Positions 41,843 to 56,001 of a DNA stretch of 64,000 bases are shown here, piece by piece. The notes beneath the pieces were generated by a model that saw nothing but the letters and a program-made list of their open reading frames with translations, made no database searches and had not been told where the DNA came from. The stretch spans positions 8,905,363 through 8,969,362 of the forward strand of contig OX246748.1 of assembly GCA_945910005.1 (NCBI GenBank). Reading direction: 5' to 3'. A program made the position numbers and the translations under genes. Numbering within the stretch: position 1 is the stretch's first letter; each line of letters opens with the position of its first letter. Source of the DNA: Isoperla grammatica (taxonomy: Eukaryota; Arthropoda; Insecta; Plecoptera; Perlodidae).

Positions 41843-43489
41843 CTATATATATTGTTTTGTTTGATGACACACTTAGCATCTGTCTCACGGCATTGACCTG
41901 GGTCATCGGAGAGCAGAGAGATGATAACAGCTTAGGTCACAGAGAGGGCCCCGGCATTAACAACAATCACAGGATCAAGAGAAGAGATACAAAATACTGG
42001 CTTCACCATGATGATCGAGCAAAGGGATCAACAAAGTTATGCACTACAGCGATCTTTGCGGGCACCGGTCACCACAAGAAAGAATTCAAGATAGGAATAT
42101 AGGACTAAGAAGACCGGAGTCCGAGGAAGTGCAAAGCCCTTCAAACAAGTGTGTGTGAGTAAGTTCATTGTTTGTCCTTGAAGACTAGGGGATGCATATT
42201 GCCATTCGTTTCCACGCTGGTATATGTGTTTGGTATAGGGCATGGATGTTCACGGCATCTCCTTTATTCTAACGGTACATACAATGCTTAAAAATAGTTA
42301 TACATATGTTTCGAGTGTTAATGCTAAAAATATGTATTTTATTTTGTCCAAAAATGACTTTTTTTGTGAGGTACTTTTTTTTTTTTTTAGTTACTATTAT
42401 CACATAATGAGCTAAAACTAATCCAGAACTTTCTAGTGCTAGTGCAAGGTCGAGTCTGCTACATTATCGGACAGAGCATTCGTCATCATCACTCTCTCTG
42501 AGGGTTTTGGTCGAATATACTCTGAGGGTAGTGGTCGACTATACTATGAGTAAACGATTGGTCAACAGCAGTTTCCACTAGAAGATGGGTACGTGGCTTG
42601 AACGGGGGTCGAACTGATCGGAGTGTCGAGAGAAGATGGTCGAGCACCAGTGAGCACGTCGTAGCTACGAGGGACAACGCAGAAGAGCAGCAGGACGGCG
42701 AGTCGAGGAAGCTACATTGGAGACTCGAACGTGGGAATGATAGGTGTAGCACGATGGTCAGGGACGGGATGGTATTGTGTGATATAAAGTAGCCTAAGCA
42801 GGGTCGCCACATCATTGCCAAGGTAAGGACAAATGAGTTTCAATGATTAAAAAAGAAAAAACGTCCTCAGACATGGCATCGATCCTTATTGTACAAATTC
42901 ACAATGTAGAGTTGCGCTCCCAGCAAGCTATATCCATAGATTCCAAGCTCTACCTGTGAATCCTGGTACATAACAAAGGTTGCAGACTCTCCATTAGAAC
43001 CCATCAGCAGAGACCACAAGTCAAGATGACACAACCGTCAAGCCCTACCGAAATATTTCTTAAAATAATGAAAGTGTAACAGAATTCGGTATGTCCTTTT
43101 TTGTTGTTTTAAATGTACTTTTATTATACACTAATATTAGATACTTTAGTTTATTATTATAGTTTTATAGTAGAGTTGGAAGTTTTTAGCATCTTTATTT
43201 TTTACAGAAAAATACTATTACTATTATTTTTGTTTGCCAAAAATATCGCACTGTTTACTAATACCATACTATCGTTGCATTTGTAAAACGTGAGCGCTGC
43301 TCACACGTTCTCATATGCATGATTATTGTATTGAAATGGACATACAATTAAAACTGCCAATATTGGGTAAACCACCGAGGTTTCATATGTCGGTGGGGTA
43401 AAGCAGATTATGTAATATGTATATTTTTAATGTTTATACAAGTCTTTCGTTTGATGACAGAATGTCGCCATGAAGATATGAGACAGGAG
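41843..43489. other. No gene seen
   Basis: Includes ggcaccggtcaccacaagaa at 42061, part of a dispersed short repeat. Several frames of 60-110 codons have no recognisable domain or codon signal. Confidence 0.45.
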
Positions 43490-43575
43490 AGATTGATTGA
43501 TTAATTGGGCTTAACGTCTCATATTTATGCAACGATGGCTAATCGAGACGATGAGCGGGTGATAATGAAGATGAG
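43490..43575 (+). repeat. SINE-like head fragment
   Basis: gattgattgattaattgggc, ttaacgtctcatatttatgc and gctaatcgagacgatgagcg, ending at gagaaagatgataaatgatg. Confidence 0.75.
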
Positions 43576-45467
43576 AAAGATGATAAATGATGATGGAGGG
43601 TGAGCAGCTCTGATGGAGTAGTGAGCAGCCAGAGTGGGTAAGGGCGGGAGACGCAATCGAAAAATGAATTGTAAGTAGGTATTAGTTATTTCAACTGTAC
43701 CCAACCGGCCATAAACATTACAACGGAAACTGAGGAAGATTTCCATTGTTAGGAGTTTCTTGTGGATCAACAAGAAAACGATTCGCTGTGCGTTTCAACC
43801 AGGCATTCACCCATCCCCACCCAAACTAACTGCCTTGTCTTTTCTACAGTGTGACAACTTACATCTTTTCTAGAGATCAACCCACAGTGTAATTTTTCTT
43901 ATAATTGTTATCATTTTATTTTAATTAATTTTATTTATTTTATTATTAATTGTATTGTTCAATAAAACTCGGTCGAAACAGGTGTGAGCATGTTGTACAG
44001 ACATAATTGTCTTTCCATGCCATAACCTTAAACTCTACTTAAAACTATTTAAATATAATATATTATCATTATTATATTTTATTTTATTATTATTGTTATA
44101 CTTTTTTGTAGTTTAACCAAGTACGTAACTACATGGAGGATCAGGTAAAAATCAAGTGATCTTGGGGAAATAATACATCATAGAATTAGAATGCGTTTTC
44201 AAAATACACGCCCACACTTCTTCTGTTATTCACAATACCGAGTTTATTATTATAAAAGACCGAAGACCACTATTATCAAAGATCACCAGAACAAGCACAT
44301 GAACAAACAGAAGCACATGCAGAAGAAGCCGAAGCACAGAAGCACAGGAGCACAGATAAGATACTGAGATACTATAACTACAGGCGAGAATTTACCGGTA
44401 CTATGCTAATAAAGTATTTTATAGTATAAGTATAGTATAAGTGTAGTATTAGCATTAGTATAGTATAATATTAGTAGTAGTATTTTATAGTATTGCACTA
44501 AGGAATTATTTCTCCTTTAACTTTCATTTTGTCATTCTTCTTTCAGAGATAAAAGTGGTTTAAATATTATTAAAAAGAAACGTAGACTAAAAAATAATTT
44601 GTATTATTATTTGTTGTTTTTCTACTGCACAAGAGAGCTAGGTCAATGATTTTGGCAAGATCAAATCCATACACAGGGTCACAGGGTCTTGTCATCAGGG
44701 GAAACAAATTACCTTATGGTTGAGAGGGGACCTGGCTGTGGAAGGCATTATAGGTGACAAAGCCAAGCACTGCAATCTTTAATGATCAATGATCGAGAAA
44801 GGGTCAACGAGAAAGTGAGGACAAAATGACCGATGTGAAAATGGCCAAATAAAAATTGATTTAGACCATCATGAACGAATAAATATATATATTTTGTTTT
44901 TTATGTTATTATTATTAATTTTTTTTTTTTTACAACGCACTTACAACTTGATCATTTTTTTTATTTATTTATTTATTCATCACCATTAACCATGATTTTA
45001 TTTCACGGCTGCAGCAAACGTGGTGAATAAATTAATGTAATTCTATAGAAACGCAAGGTACAAAACAGTTCTTATCTTGTAACGATTATTTAAAATATGT
45101 AATTACTTTTTAAAATGATTTAAATTTTAAATATATATAGATATAAACTAATGTATGCTGGTTGTTAGTGCCAATAACGGTATACAATGTTGATTTTTTA
45201 ATAAACCTGACAAGGTTTGGCAGTTTTACAAGTTTCAATTAATCAGATCTTGGGAATGGCCGAGTAGGGGTTGGGTAAATTCTACCCAGGGATCAGACGG
45301 GGATTTCCCGGCTTAAACATCATACTTTAAGTATAACGACGAAAAACATACTCAACATACTCTACAACTAAGTTGTTAGACAGACCAGTAACACTTCGTG
45401 GGGTTAGTCATAAGGGGAGTCCAAAGTTCGAGGAAAAGTCTTCAGTGAGAGTCGGGAGAAAGATGAT
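43576..45467. other. No gene seen
   Basis: AT-rich. Imperfect GAAGCACA repeats occur at 44285-44355 and TAGTAT-rich repeats at 44400-44490. A tail A-like remnant lies near 45280 (ttctacccagggatcagacgg). Confidence 0.45.
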
Positions 45468-46566
45468 ATGATATTTGGGCTTAACGTCTTATATTTTTGC
45501 AACTTGGCTGATCAAGACGATGAGTGGGTCCGTAATACGCCACTCTTGCAGGAATCTATAGGGGTCAGTAATACCCCACTCTTGCAGGAATCTATAGGGG
45601 TCAGTAATACCCCACTCTTGCAGGAATCTATAGGGGTCAGTAATACCCCACTCTTGCAGGAATCTATAGGGGTCAGTAATACCCCACTAATGCAGGAATC
45701 TATAGGGGTCAGTAATACCCCACTCATGCAGGAATCTATAGGGGTCAGTAACACCCCACTCTTGTAGGAATCTATAGGGGTCAGTAACACCCCACTCTTG
45801 CAGGAATCTATAGGGGTCAGTAATACCCCACTCTTGTAGGAATCTATAGGGGTCAGTAACACCCCACTCTTGTAGGAATCTATAGGGGTCAGTAATACCC
45901 CACTCTTGCAGGAATCTATAGGGGTCAGTAATACCCCACTCTTGCAGGAATCTATAGGGGTCAGTAATACCCCACTCATGCAGGAATCTATAGGGGTCAG
46001 TAACACCCCACTCTTGTAGGAATCTATAGGGGTCAGTAACACCCCACTCTTGCAGGAATCTATAGGGGTCAGTAATACCCCACTCTTGCAGGAATCTATA
46101 GGGGTCAGTAATACCCCACTAATGCAGGAATCTATAGGGGTCAGTAATACCCCACTCATGCAGGAATCTATAGGGGTCAGTAACACCCCACTCTTGTAGG
46201 AATCTATAGGGGTCAGTAATACCCCACTCTTGCAGGAATCTATAGGGGTCAGTAATACCCCACTCTTGCAGGAATCTATCGGGGTTAGTAATACCCCACT
46301 CTTGCAGGAATCTATAGGGGTCAGTAATACCCCACTCTTGCAGGAATCTATAGGGGTCAGTAATACCCCACTCTTTCAGGAATCTATAGGGGTCAGTAAT
46401 ATCCCACTCTTTCAGGAATCTATAGGGGTCAGTAATACCCCACTCTTGCAGGAATCTATAGGGGTCAGTAATACCCCACTCTTGCAGGAATCTATAAGGA
46501 ATGTTCGTTGCCTCTTACGACCAGCAGGTCACTCTGGGTCTATTATACCACGGGCAGAGACGGATC
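45468..46566 (+). mobile_element. SINE-like element split by a minisatellite
   Basis: Head at 45468-45530 (gatatttgggcttaacgtct, gctgatcaagacgatgagtg) and tail A at 46505-46566 (cgttgcctcttacgaccagc, ctctgggtctattatacc, gggcagagacggatc). The 36-bp array occupies the place of the middle domain. Confidence 0.7.
45536..46496 (+). repeat. 36-bp minisatellite, 27 copies in perfect register
   Basis: ggaatctata recurs every 36 bp from 45551 to 46487 with no indel. Units read ggaatctataggggtcagta then ataccccactcttgca, with variable positions in the last part (cttgca, cttgta, aatgca, catgca, ctttca). The variant aatgca occurs at 45689 and 46121, exactly 432 bp apart (12 units), within a matching neighbour order, so a block duplication took place. 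The period is divisible by three, which keeps both strands open. Confidence 0.97.
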
Positions 46567-47384
46567 AAATGTGATATGGGTAACGTGCAATGGTTTTCCT
46601 TATGTATCAAGACAACGTGATCCGCCAAAACATGATAGCCATATGGTTGGAATCGTGCATGTTTTGCATGCCGTAGAGGATGAACCATAGTGTCAAGTGA
46701 AACAGTGTCGGGGGAATGCGACAAGGTCGAGGGTAAGACACAGGATCTCCTGTCGTACACAATAACATGTGGGAAGCATGAAATTACCCCTTCGAGTGAA
46801 ACAAGTGATGTTTCACTTGGGTCAAACTATATCCGGAAAAATGGTGCCTTCAATGACGTACACTATTTTGTTGCCGGCTCTCTCACGACAGGCAGAGGCA
46901 AGAGGCAACGGGGGGGATGGGGGGGTTGGATTCAAGTGCAACGTACTGCGATCACGCATGTAAATTTGAAATATAATATCATAGTTTACATATCTTATTT
47001 TTTATATTTTTCACGTTTATTTAATAAATCTTTTTGGTTATTTCCCTTGATTGTTCTATGTTCTGTGTTATACTATTTAAATTGCGCATTCTCCTGACTG
47101 ACAATTTTCTGTACACCCGAAAGGGTAATATAATCAATATGTCACGATTTTATTATTATGGAATTTAAACAAACAATGAAAGTGCTGGAGAACGGACGTG
47201 GGAAAGTTCTCCTTCCTGGTCAGTACGACAGTGGAGCTGAACGGATAGATGAGTAGGCCTACCTGGTGGGACACATCAAGGTGAAGGGCATTTGGGGGGA
47301 AACTATAACCCAAGCCAAAAGAGGAAGGGAAAGAAGAAGGGAAGGGAGAGGAAGAAATGCCTGCCACCCGTCCGGGAAGACAAT
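46567..47384. other. No gene seen
   Basis: Another tail-like piece (ctctcacgacaggcagaggc) lies at 46880. Frames up to 135 codons have no recognisable features. Purine-rich at 47285-47365. Confidence 0.45.
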
Positions 47385-47625
47385 GATGATGAATGGGGCT
47401 TTACGTCTAATATTTATGCAACGATGGCTAATCGAGACAATGAGCGGGTGATAATGAAGATGAGAAAGATGATAATGAAGAATAAAGCCACATCCGAATC
47501 AGATCCAAAGTACGTCGCGTGAGTCGTCATACGGGAGTCCAGCAAGGGAGGGCAAGGCCAAGTGGGAGGAGAAATATTCAATGGGACAGTGGAGGGGAAA
47601 GGGGATTGGGGTGTGGACTGCAATT
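47385..47625 (+). mobile_element. SINE-like element, head and middle, 3' end lost
   Basis: Head ggggctttacgtctaatatt, complete middle (cacatccgaatcagatcc, gagtccagcaagggagggca), then gggattggggtgtggactgc, the lead into tail B, but it stops at about 47625 before tail B. Confidence 0.7.
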
Positions 47626-49744
47626 CAATTAGCGGTTGAAAAAAAACAATGATGATATTTCGGTTTTAACTCTCGTATCTTTGCAACTTGGCTAATCTCT
47701 CTGAGCACTCTCTGCTCACACTACTGAGTGGGTGAAACATGAAAATGAAAATGAATTACATCAATCCGATCTGTTATGATTTTCCTGCCCCATAACAGGA
47801 TTTAATTGGGGTAGTGGGAGAAAAGAGGAATTCTTCATATGTTCGCTTTACAAAGCAGCATTCACAACAGACAGATCTGTAGCTGCCTGTAGCCTCCACC
47901 CCGGGACCAGTCGGCAAGATCCAAGATCAGTGTCAAGAAGAAAAAATGGATACACAAAATACCAAATGGAAATAGCAACAGCCGAAAAAAAATCGAGATT
48001 TCACCGTAGTCCCAAGAGTTCAAACAAACCACTAAGTGAACAGTGTGGTTCTGTGAATTGCCAGACGATAACGTACCTACTGTTCACAACATGAGTGGTG
48101 AAGCTTATCACCATAATCGGCGGGCATTTATTATCACATTGGGATTGACCACATTTTCATGATTTGTCAGAAGGAAAATATGTTTTACATTATCAGGTTT
48201 ATATTTTATATTTTCTTATTATTTTTTATTTTATATTTCTTTATGTAGTGATATAATTTGTATTGATACATTCTATTTCGATGACAAAAAAGAGGTATTT
48301 TTAATATAATTTCTTTGGTCTAACGCAATTGTTTATAGTCTATAATAATTTTTAGGTTACAACGTACTCGACAGCTAGGTCATAAAGTCACGGAATAGGT
48401 AATTCGAGGAAAGGGAGAAGTATAAAGAAGAAAAAAGGAGAAGAGGATCTAGATTTAAAGTGTTAAATGGGAGGATAAGGAGATGAGGGAACCTTATTTC
48501 GTCGCCTCTTACGACTAGCAGAGTGACCCTGGGACAAATCATACCCCAGGCTCAGACGGGGTAAACCAATTTCACAGTCATAAAAGTTGAAAATAGAAAA
48601 TAACTGATTTCGTTTTTGCATTTTCAGTATTGAGTTGCCACGAACAGCTTTCTAGATATTCTACTGACATAAAGAAGTCTCATAATCTTTGTCAGAAACC
48701 TATAATTATAAAAGTAAATGTGTAAATAACAGATAACGCTAGTGTTAATTCAATATCGGCTTCACCCCCAAGGACCTAGGTCAACGCTAACAAGTTGTGG
48801 CAGAATTTGTTCAGTTGTTAATAAAAAAAAAAATACCAATAACAAACGATCTAAGAATCTGATTGCATCATCCTAGTTTACTCCAATTCATAGAACAATA
48901 AAGGCAACAAGCGCTGACCGCAAAATCCTGTTTCTTTTGCTCTAAACGTTTCTGATTTTGCTGTTATCATAAAGGATGATACTATTTTGTTACTATACTA
49001 GTCTACTGTTATTAGATTGTTGTACTACCTTCTTGGCTAAAAGGGACGTGTAGAAGGCTATATGTTGGAAAGAGGAATTGCGAAAACCTGGGGTTTCAGG
49101 TGTTAGGGTGGGGTCGGGGGGGGAGGGGGGTTGCAGATGTGCCCGGGAAGTAAAAAGTGAGTTATGAATAAAATAATTAGGACATGAATAAAGAAGTTAA
49201 ACATATGAACGAGAGCCCTCTTTGGGTCCACCAGTCACCAAGAGCAGGGACCCACTGCGTAGCGCTTCGCACCTAAGAAGTCGATATAATTTTCGCATCT
49301 TTAAACCTCAGGCAGCAACTATTTTACCCTTAAAGCCAAACTGAGAGATTGAAAGAAACAAAACAAAACGAAATGAGGCAAAACATAACGAGTCCAAAGG
49401 GGCAAAGGGATGACAATTTGTTTAACCCTTGTTACGGGCTGTCACCGTGCTGACCTCAATTCTACCCCAAACTAAGACGGGAAAGATATTTTATAATAGA
49501 TATTCAATCAATAATGATTTAAATTAATCTCTCCAAAAAAATGTCCGTATTTTCACATCAACTTAAAAAGTATATGAAGCCTTCATAGAAAAACTGCCAT
49601 TTTGTATCAATAGTATTAGAAAAAAAACTAACGTTCCTTTAGCAAAAAAAATCAGTCTTTTAATCGTACTATTTTCGCTACTTAGTATTTACTATGCAGG
49701 CCCACAGCTCTCCTGACATGGGAATTCTTAAAATGATCTGTTGT
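47626..49744. other. No supported gene; two repeat remnants
   Basis: A head remnant lies at 47650-47695 (gatgatatttcggttttaac, gcaacttggctaatc). An alternative-head copy with tail A lies at about 48355-48562 (acaacgtactcgacagctag ... gtcgcctcttacgactagca ... ctcagacgggg). The remainder is AT-rich with no gene. Confidence 0.5.
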
Positions 49745-51978
49745 ACGACGAACTCGAGAGCAAGGTCATATAATAATAATATTGAGTCTTTATTTTTAGT
49801 TTGGCAAAGCTTAAGGCCATGAGGCCTTTTCTTCTGCTTGACAAAACATTTTCCGTTACAATTTTTGGTTACATAGTGTTTACAATAACTAGATCTAAAA
49901 CTAACATTAAAACTCATACTATACAATCGTTATACTATACATATAACGCCCGTTGATAACATTAATGACTTATATCGGGGTCGATAATAAGGAAAATGGA
50001 AAATCTTTGTTTTTGGGGGAGAGCATCAGTCAATAAATAGTACCTTATGGTATTTGTATTTAATAATAGCCAGATCACATAGGGGCGACCAAATCTGATT
50101 CATGAACGAGGGTGGAGGGCAGGGCCGAGTGGGAGGAGAAATCATCAGTGGGCCAGAGGGGTGTGGGGGGGGGGGGAATCACAGGGTCTCCTTTCGTCGC
50201 CTCTTAAGACTAGCAGTCACTCTGGGCCTATTCTACCCCGGGTCCAGACGGTTCATGAGCATCAGATTAATAGGATAATCATCATTGAACAATTGGGTTA
50301 AAGATGTTAAATCATATATTCAGATGTGTCTGGCTGGAGCCCAAATGTAGATAGAAATTCATGGGCGAACACCATGACTACATATATAACACATCCAGCC
50401 GTCATCACCCAATGTCGGAGCTCACTGAACTCTGCATAGAAAAGACATACAAACTGGAATATCAAAACGAGGTCTTAGAAGGTCAGATGTGATAACAGAC
50501 GGATACTTCCAAGGGTGGACAAGCACATGTGACTCACTGTTCAACCTCCACATGAACCTACACGCAGTAAGGCAGTCCAAACAGAGAGGTATCCTACTTC
50601 TAATAGAGGGAGCAACAACAGCTGACGCTCAGATCTGATAGCAGACAGATACTTCCAAAGATAAACAAGCACACGCGACTCGTTGTCTAATGTCCAAATG
50701 AACCTACACGCAGTAAGGCTGTCAGAACATTCCATGTCGGAAGTGTTGGTGACCCGTGCCTTTGCACACCTTTAATAGACATATTATGGTTTTACTTATT
50801 TTGCAGGCGAGGTAGCCTGCTATACCAATAGAGGGTGCGACAACAGCTGGTGGTCACATGTGATAGCTCATGGATACTTCCAAGGGTGGACAAGCACATG
50901 TGATTCCCTGTCCAATGTACACATGGACTTACACGCAGTAAGGCAGTCCAAACAGAGAGGTATCCTATAGTACCAATAGAGGGTGCAACAACAGCTCACG
51001 GTCAGAAACAGGCGGACTCTTTCAAGGATGGACAAGGACTTGTGATTCGCTGTTCAATGTACACATGAACCTACACGCAGTAAGGCCGTCAGAACATTGA
51101 GGTAGCCTGCTATACCAATAAAAGGTGCAACAACAGCTGGCGGTCAGATGTGATAGCCGACAATTACTTCCAAAGATAAACAAGCACACGAAACTCCTTG
51201 TCAAAACTCCACAAGAAACCTACACGCAGTAAGGCTGTCAGAACATTCCATGTCGGAAGTGGTGGTGACCCGTGCCTTTGCACACCTTTAATTGACATAT
51301 TACTTCTGGTTTTACTTATTTTGCAGGCGAGGTAGCCTGCTTTACCAATAGAGGGTGCGACAACAGCTGGCGGTCAGATGTGACAGCTGATGGATACTTC
51401 CAAGGGTGGACAAGCACCTGTGACTCCCTGTTCAACCTACAAACGAACCTACACGCAGTAAGGCAGTCCAAACAGCGAGGAATCCTACTACCAATAGAGG
51501 GTACAACAAAGCAGATGGATATTTGCAAGGGTGGCCAAGCACCTGTTATTCCCTGTTCAACGTACACATGAACCTTCACGCAGTAAGGCAGTCCAAACAG
51601 AGAGGAATCCTACTACCAATAGAGGGTGCAACAACAGCTGACAGTCAGATGTGATAGCAGACAGATACTTCCAAAGATAAACAAGCACACGCGACTCGTT
51701 GTCTAATGTCCAAATGAACCTACACGCAGTAAGGCTGTCAGAACATTCCATGTCGGAAGTGGTGGTGACCCGTGCCTTTGCACACCTTTAATTGACATAT
51801 TATGGTTTTACTTATTTTGCAGGGGAGCTAGCCTGCTCTACCAATAGAGGGTGCGACAACAGCTGGCGGTCAGATGTGATAGCTCATGGATACTTCCAAG
51901 TGTGGACAAGCCCCTGTGATTCCCTGTCCAACCTACACACGAACCTACACGCAGTAAGGCAGTCCAAACAGCGAGACA

Positions 51979-52140
51979 TAACAGAGAGTGCAACAACAGC
52001 AGGACCAATGAATAACGCCGTACAATCCAGGGAAGAAGTCATGCACAACCATTACGCAGTGGTTGCCAATACCTTTAAAAGATGCGGCGCAGAGATTGAC
52101 CTAGCAAAAACCATAGTCTCGATGACCAAGTTCATATACG
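51979..52140 (+). repeat. Conserved end segment of the macrosatellite unit (best copy)
   Basis: Contains caacaacagcaggaccaatg, cgtacaatccagggaagaag, caaccattacgcagtggttg and ccatagtctcgatgaccaag. Related copies lie at 53817-53945 (shortened), 55497-55625, 57165-57330 and 58855-58970. In one frame the copies read HNHYAVVA(D/N)TF and AEIDL(A/E)KTIVSM(S/T)KFI. The reading frame survives in several copies, so a coding origin is possible; I do not recognise the protein. Confidence 0.6.
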
Positions 52141-55100
52141 TTAGGTTATGTGAGGTAATGTGTCGTATACGTCGATGCACGACGAGGCCGAGGAAGTATC
52201 AGTTTAATACATGCTGAAGCTAACACAATATTCGTGTATTTCTGTCAAGGCTGCTGCCCCCTTGCTTGCTACATAAGACTGGAATAGCGTTGTTATGATC
52301 AACATTATTTTATTATTTATGATAGCTATTAATATTGTTATGGCTATTAAAATTGTTGGTGTTGAACGATGTACTTCGAAAACCTAGGTCATGTGACGTC
52401 AACCGAATCAGATCGATTATACCTCGCGGGAGACGTCATAAGGGACAACATCGAACGATTCAGATTCATCACTCTCTCAGTGATCGTTATAAGACAACTC
52501 TTCGGAGAAATCATGGGTTTGAATGGGGGGTTGAAGGGAATACGGGGTGTTCACATAGGGGCAGCTGAATCAGATTCATGAACAAGGGAAGGCAGGGCCG
52601 AGTGGGAGGACAAAATCATCAGTGGGCCAGGGAGGGAGGGGGTATGGGACTGGGTCTCCTTTCGTCGCCTCTTACGACTAGCAGAGTCAGTCTGGGCCTA
52701 TTCTACCCCGGGCCGAGACGGGTCATGAGCATCAGATAAGTAGGATCATATACAGAACATGCGATGGAACAATTGGGTTAAATGTGTTTATCATATCTGC
52801 ATATGTGTCAGGCTGGAGACCAAATTGAGATAGTAATGCTATGCATGGGCCAAACACCATGACTACATTTACAACACATCCTGGCACTCACTGAAGCCTG
52901 CAAAGACACGACATACAAAATGGAATATCAAAAAGAGGTCTTACTGGGTCAGATGTGATAACAGACGGATACTTCCAAGGGTGGACAATGTCCACACTGT
53001 TCAATGTCCACATAAACATTCACGCAGCAAAGGAGTCCACACAGCGAGGTATCATACTACCAACAGAAGGTGCAACAACAGCTGACAGTCAGATGTGATA
53101 GCAGATGGATACTTCTTAGGATGGTCAAGAACTGTTACTCACTGTTTAACCTCCATATGAACCTATACGCAGTAAAGCAGTCCAAACAGCGAGGAGTCCT
53201 ACTACCAATAGAGGGTACAACAAAGCAGATGGATACTTCCAAGGGTGGACAAGCACCTGTTATTCCCTGTTCAACGTACATAGGAAACCTACAGGCAGTA
53301 AGGCAGTCCAAACTGCGAGGTATCCTGCTACCAATAGAGGGTGCATCAACAGCTGACCCTCAGAAACAGGCAGACTCTTCCAAGGGTGGACAAGCACTAG
53401 TGACTCGCTGTCCAATGTACACGTGGACTTACACGCAGTAAGGCAGTCCAAACATTGAGGTAGCCTGCTATACCAATAGAGGGTGAAACAACAGCTGGCG
53501 GTCAAATGTGATAACCGATGGATACTTCCAAAGATAAACAAGCACACGTGACTCGTTGTCTAATATCCATATGAACCTACACGCAGTAAGGCTGTCAGAA
53601 CACTCCATGTCGGAAGTGGTGGTGACCCGTGCCTTTGCACACCTTTAATTGGCACATTACTTATGGTTTTACTTATTTTGCAGGCGAGGTTGCGACAACA
53701 CCTGGCGGTCAGATGTGACAGCTCATGGATACTTCCAAGGGTGGACAAGCACCTGTGACTCCCTGTTCAACCTACACATGAACCTACACGCAGTAAGGCA
53801 GTCCAAACAGCGTGACATAACAGGGAGTGCAACATCAGCAGGAATAATGAATGACGCCGTACAATCCAGGGCAGAAGTTACGCACAACCATTACCCAGAG
53901 ATAAACTAGCTAAAGCCATTGTCTCGATGACCAAGTTCATATACGTGAGGTTATGTGTCGTACGCCGAGGCAGACACGGAAGTTGCAGTTTAATACATTC
54001 TGAAGATAACAATATTCGGGTATTTCTGTCAAGGCTTCTGCCCCCTTGCTTGCTACATAAGACTGGAATCGCGTTGTCATGATCAATATTATTTTATTAT
54101 TTATGATGGCTATAAATATTGTTATGGCTATACTCTTATTGTTGTATGATAAACTCGGTATTAACATTGTTGGTGTTAAACTATGTACTTTGACAACTTG
54201 GGTCATGTCACGTTATCTGAATCAGATCGATTATACCTCGCGGGGGTCGTCATAAGGGACAACGTCGGTCGTTTCAGATTCATCACTCTCTCAGTGATCG
54301 TTATAAGACAACTCTTCGGAGATACCATGGGTACGAATAGAGGGTTGAAGGGAATACGGGGTGTTCACATAGGGGCAGCCGAATCAGGTTCACGAACAAG
54401 GGAGGGCAGGGCCGAGTGGGAGGACAAAATCATCAGTGGGCCAGGGAGGGGGAGAGTATGCGTTAGGGTCTCCTTTCGTCGCCTCTTACGACTAGCAGAG
54501 TCACTCTGGGCCTATTCTACCCCGGGCCGAGACAGGTCATGAGTATCAGATAAGAAGGATCATATACAGAACATGCGATGGAACAATTGGGTTAAAGGTG
54601 TTCATCATATCAGCAGATGTGTCAGGCTGGAGACCAAATTGAGATAGTAATGCTATGCATGGGCCAAACACCATGACTACATTTACAACACATCCTGGAA
54701 CTCACAGAAGCCTGCAAAGACAACACATACAAAATGGAATATCAAAAAGAGGTCTTACTGGGTCAGATGTGATAACAGACGGATACTTCCAAGGGTGGAC
54801 AGTGTCCACACAGTTCAATGTCCACATGAACCTTCACGCAGCAAGGGAGTCCACACAGCGAGGTATCCTACTACCAATAGAGGGTGCAACAACAGCTGGC
54901 GGACAGATATGTAGTGGATGGATACTTCTTAGGGTGGACAAGCACCTGTGACTCACTGTTCAACCTCCATATGAACCTATACACAATAAGGCAGTCAAAA
55001 CAGCGAGGAATCCTACTACCAATAGAGGGTACAACAAAGCAGATGGATACTTTCAAGGGTGGACAAGCACCTGTTATTCTCTGTTTAACCTCCACATGAA

Positions 55101-55379
55101 CCAACACGCAGTAAGGCAGTCCCAACAGAGTGGTATCCTACTACCAAAAGAAAGTGCATCAACAGCTGACGCTCAGAAACAGGCGGACTCTTCCAAGGGT
55201 GGACAAGCACTTGTGACTCGCTGTTCAATGTCCACATGAACCTACACGCAGTAAGGCAGTCCAAACAGAGAGGTATCCAACTACCAAAAGAGGGTGCAAC
55301 AACAGATGACAGTCAGATGTGATAACTGACAGATACTTCCAAGGGTGGACAAGGACGTGTGATTCATCATCATGCAGTA

Positions 55380-55490
55380 TGATGATGATGATTAATGGGG
55401 CTTAACGTCTCATATTTATGCAACGATGGCTAATCGAGACGATGAGCGGGTGATAATGAAGATGAGAAAGATTATAATGAAGAATAAGCC
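55380..55490 (+). repeat. SINE-like head inserted in macrosatellite unit 3
   Basis: A GATGATGAT lead, ggggcttaacgtctcatatt and gctaatcgagacgatgagcg, breaking the unit between its array and its end segment. The other units lack it. Confidence 0.75.
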
Positions 55491-55965
55491 ATTCCAAACA
55501 GCGAATTCAGGAAAGAAGTTGCACAACCGTTACGCAGTGGTTGCAGACACCTTTGAAGGATCTGGCGCAGAGATTGATCTAGAGAAAACCATAGTCTCGA
55601 TGTCCAAGTTCATAAACGGGAGCAGGATCTAATGCGAGGGATCCGAGGTTATGTGCGAGACAAAGAGCAGACACGGCGAGCTATAGCGTAATACATGCTC
55701 GGCGGACACAATATTCGGGTATTGCAGACAAGGCTGCTGCCCCCTTGCTTGCTAGACTGGACACAATACAACAGTGAATAGCGCTGTTATGGCCGTTATT
55801 ATTATGATATTAATATTAATGATGCACGTTATTATTGTTATGGCTATACTCTTATTGTTGTATCATAAACTAGGTATTATTAAAATTGTTGGTGTTGAAC
55901 GATGAACTTTGACAACTTAGGTCATGTGACGTCACCCGAATTAGATCGATTATAGTTCGCGGGGG

Positions 55966-55967
<2 letters not shown>

Positions 55968-55998
<31 letters not shown>
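55968..55998. repeat. TA microsatellite in unit 4
   Basis: A run of about 14 TA units after gcgggggatgtg. The same position in unit 5 (57690-57740) has about 25. Confidence 0.9.

Positions 55999-56001
<3 letters not shown>

Noticed and set aside
45512..46186. A 224-codon frame on the minus strand with a 12-residue repeat (LTPIDSCKSGVL)
   Set aside because: It is the shadow of the 36-bp minisatellite, whose period is divisible by three, so both strands stay open without selection.
45536..46496. CRISPR-like regular spacing
   Set aside because: Units are contiguous with no unique spacers, and the context is eukaryotic.
46690..47097. 135-codon plus-strand frame
   Set aside because: No recognisable domain, overlaps a tail-like repeat remnant, and ends in AT-rich low-complexity residues.
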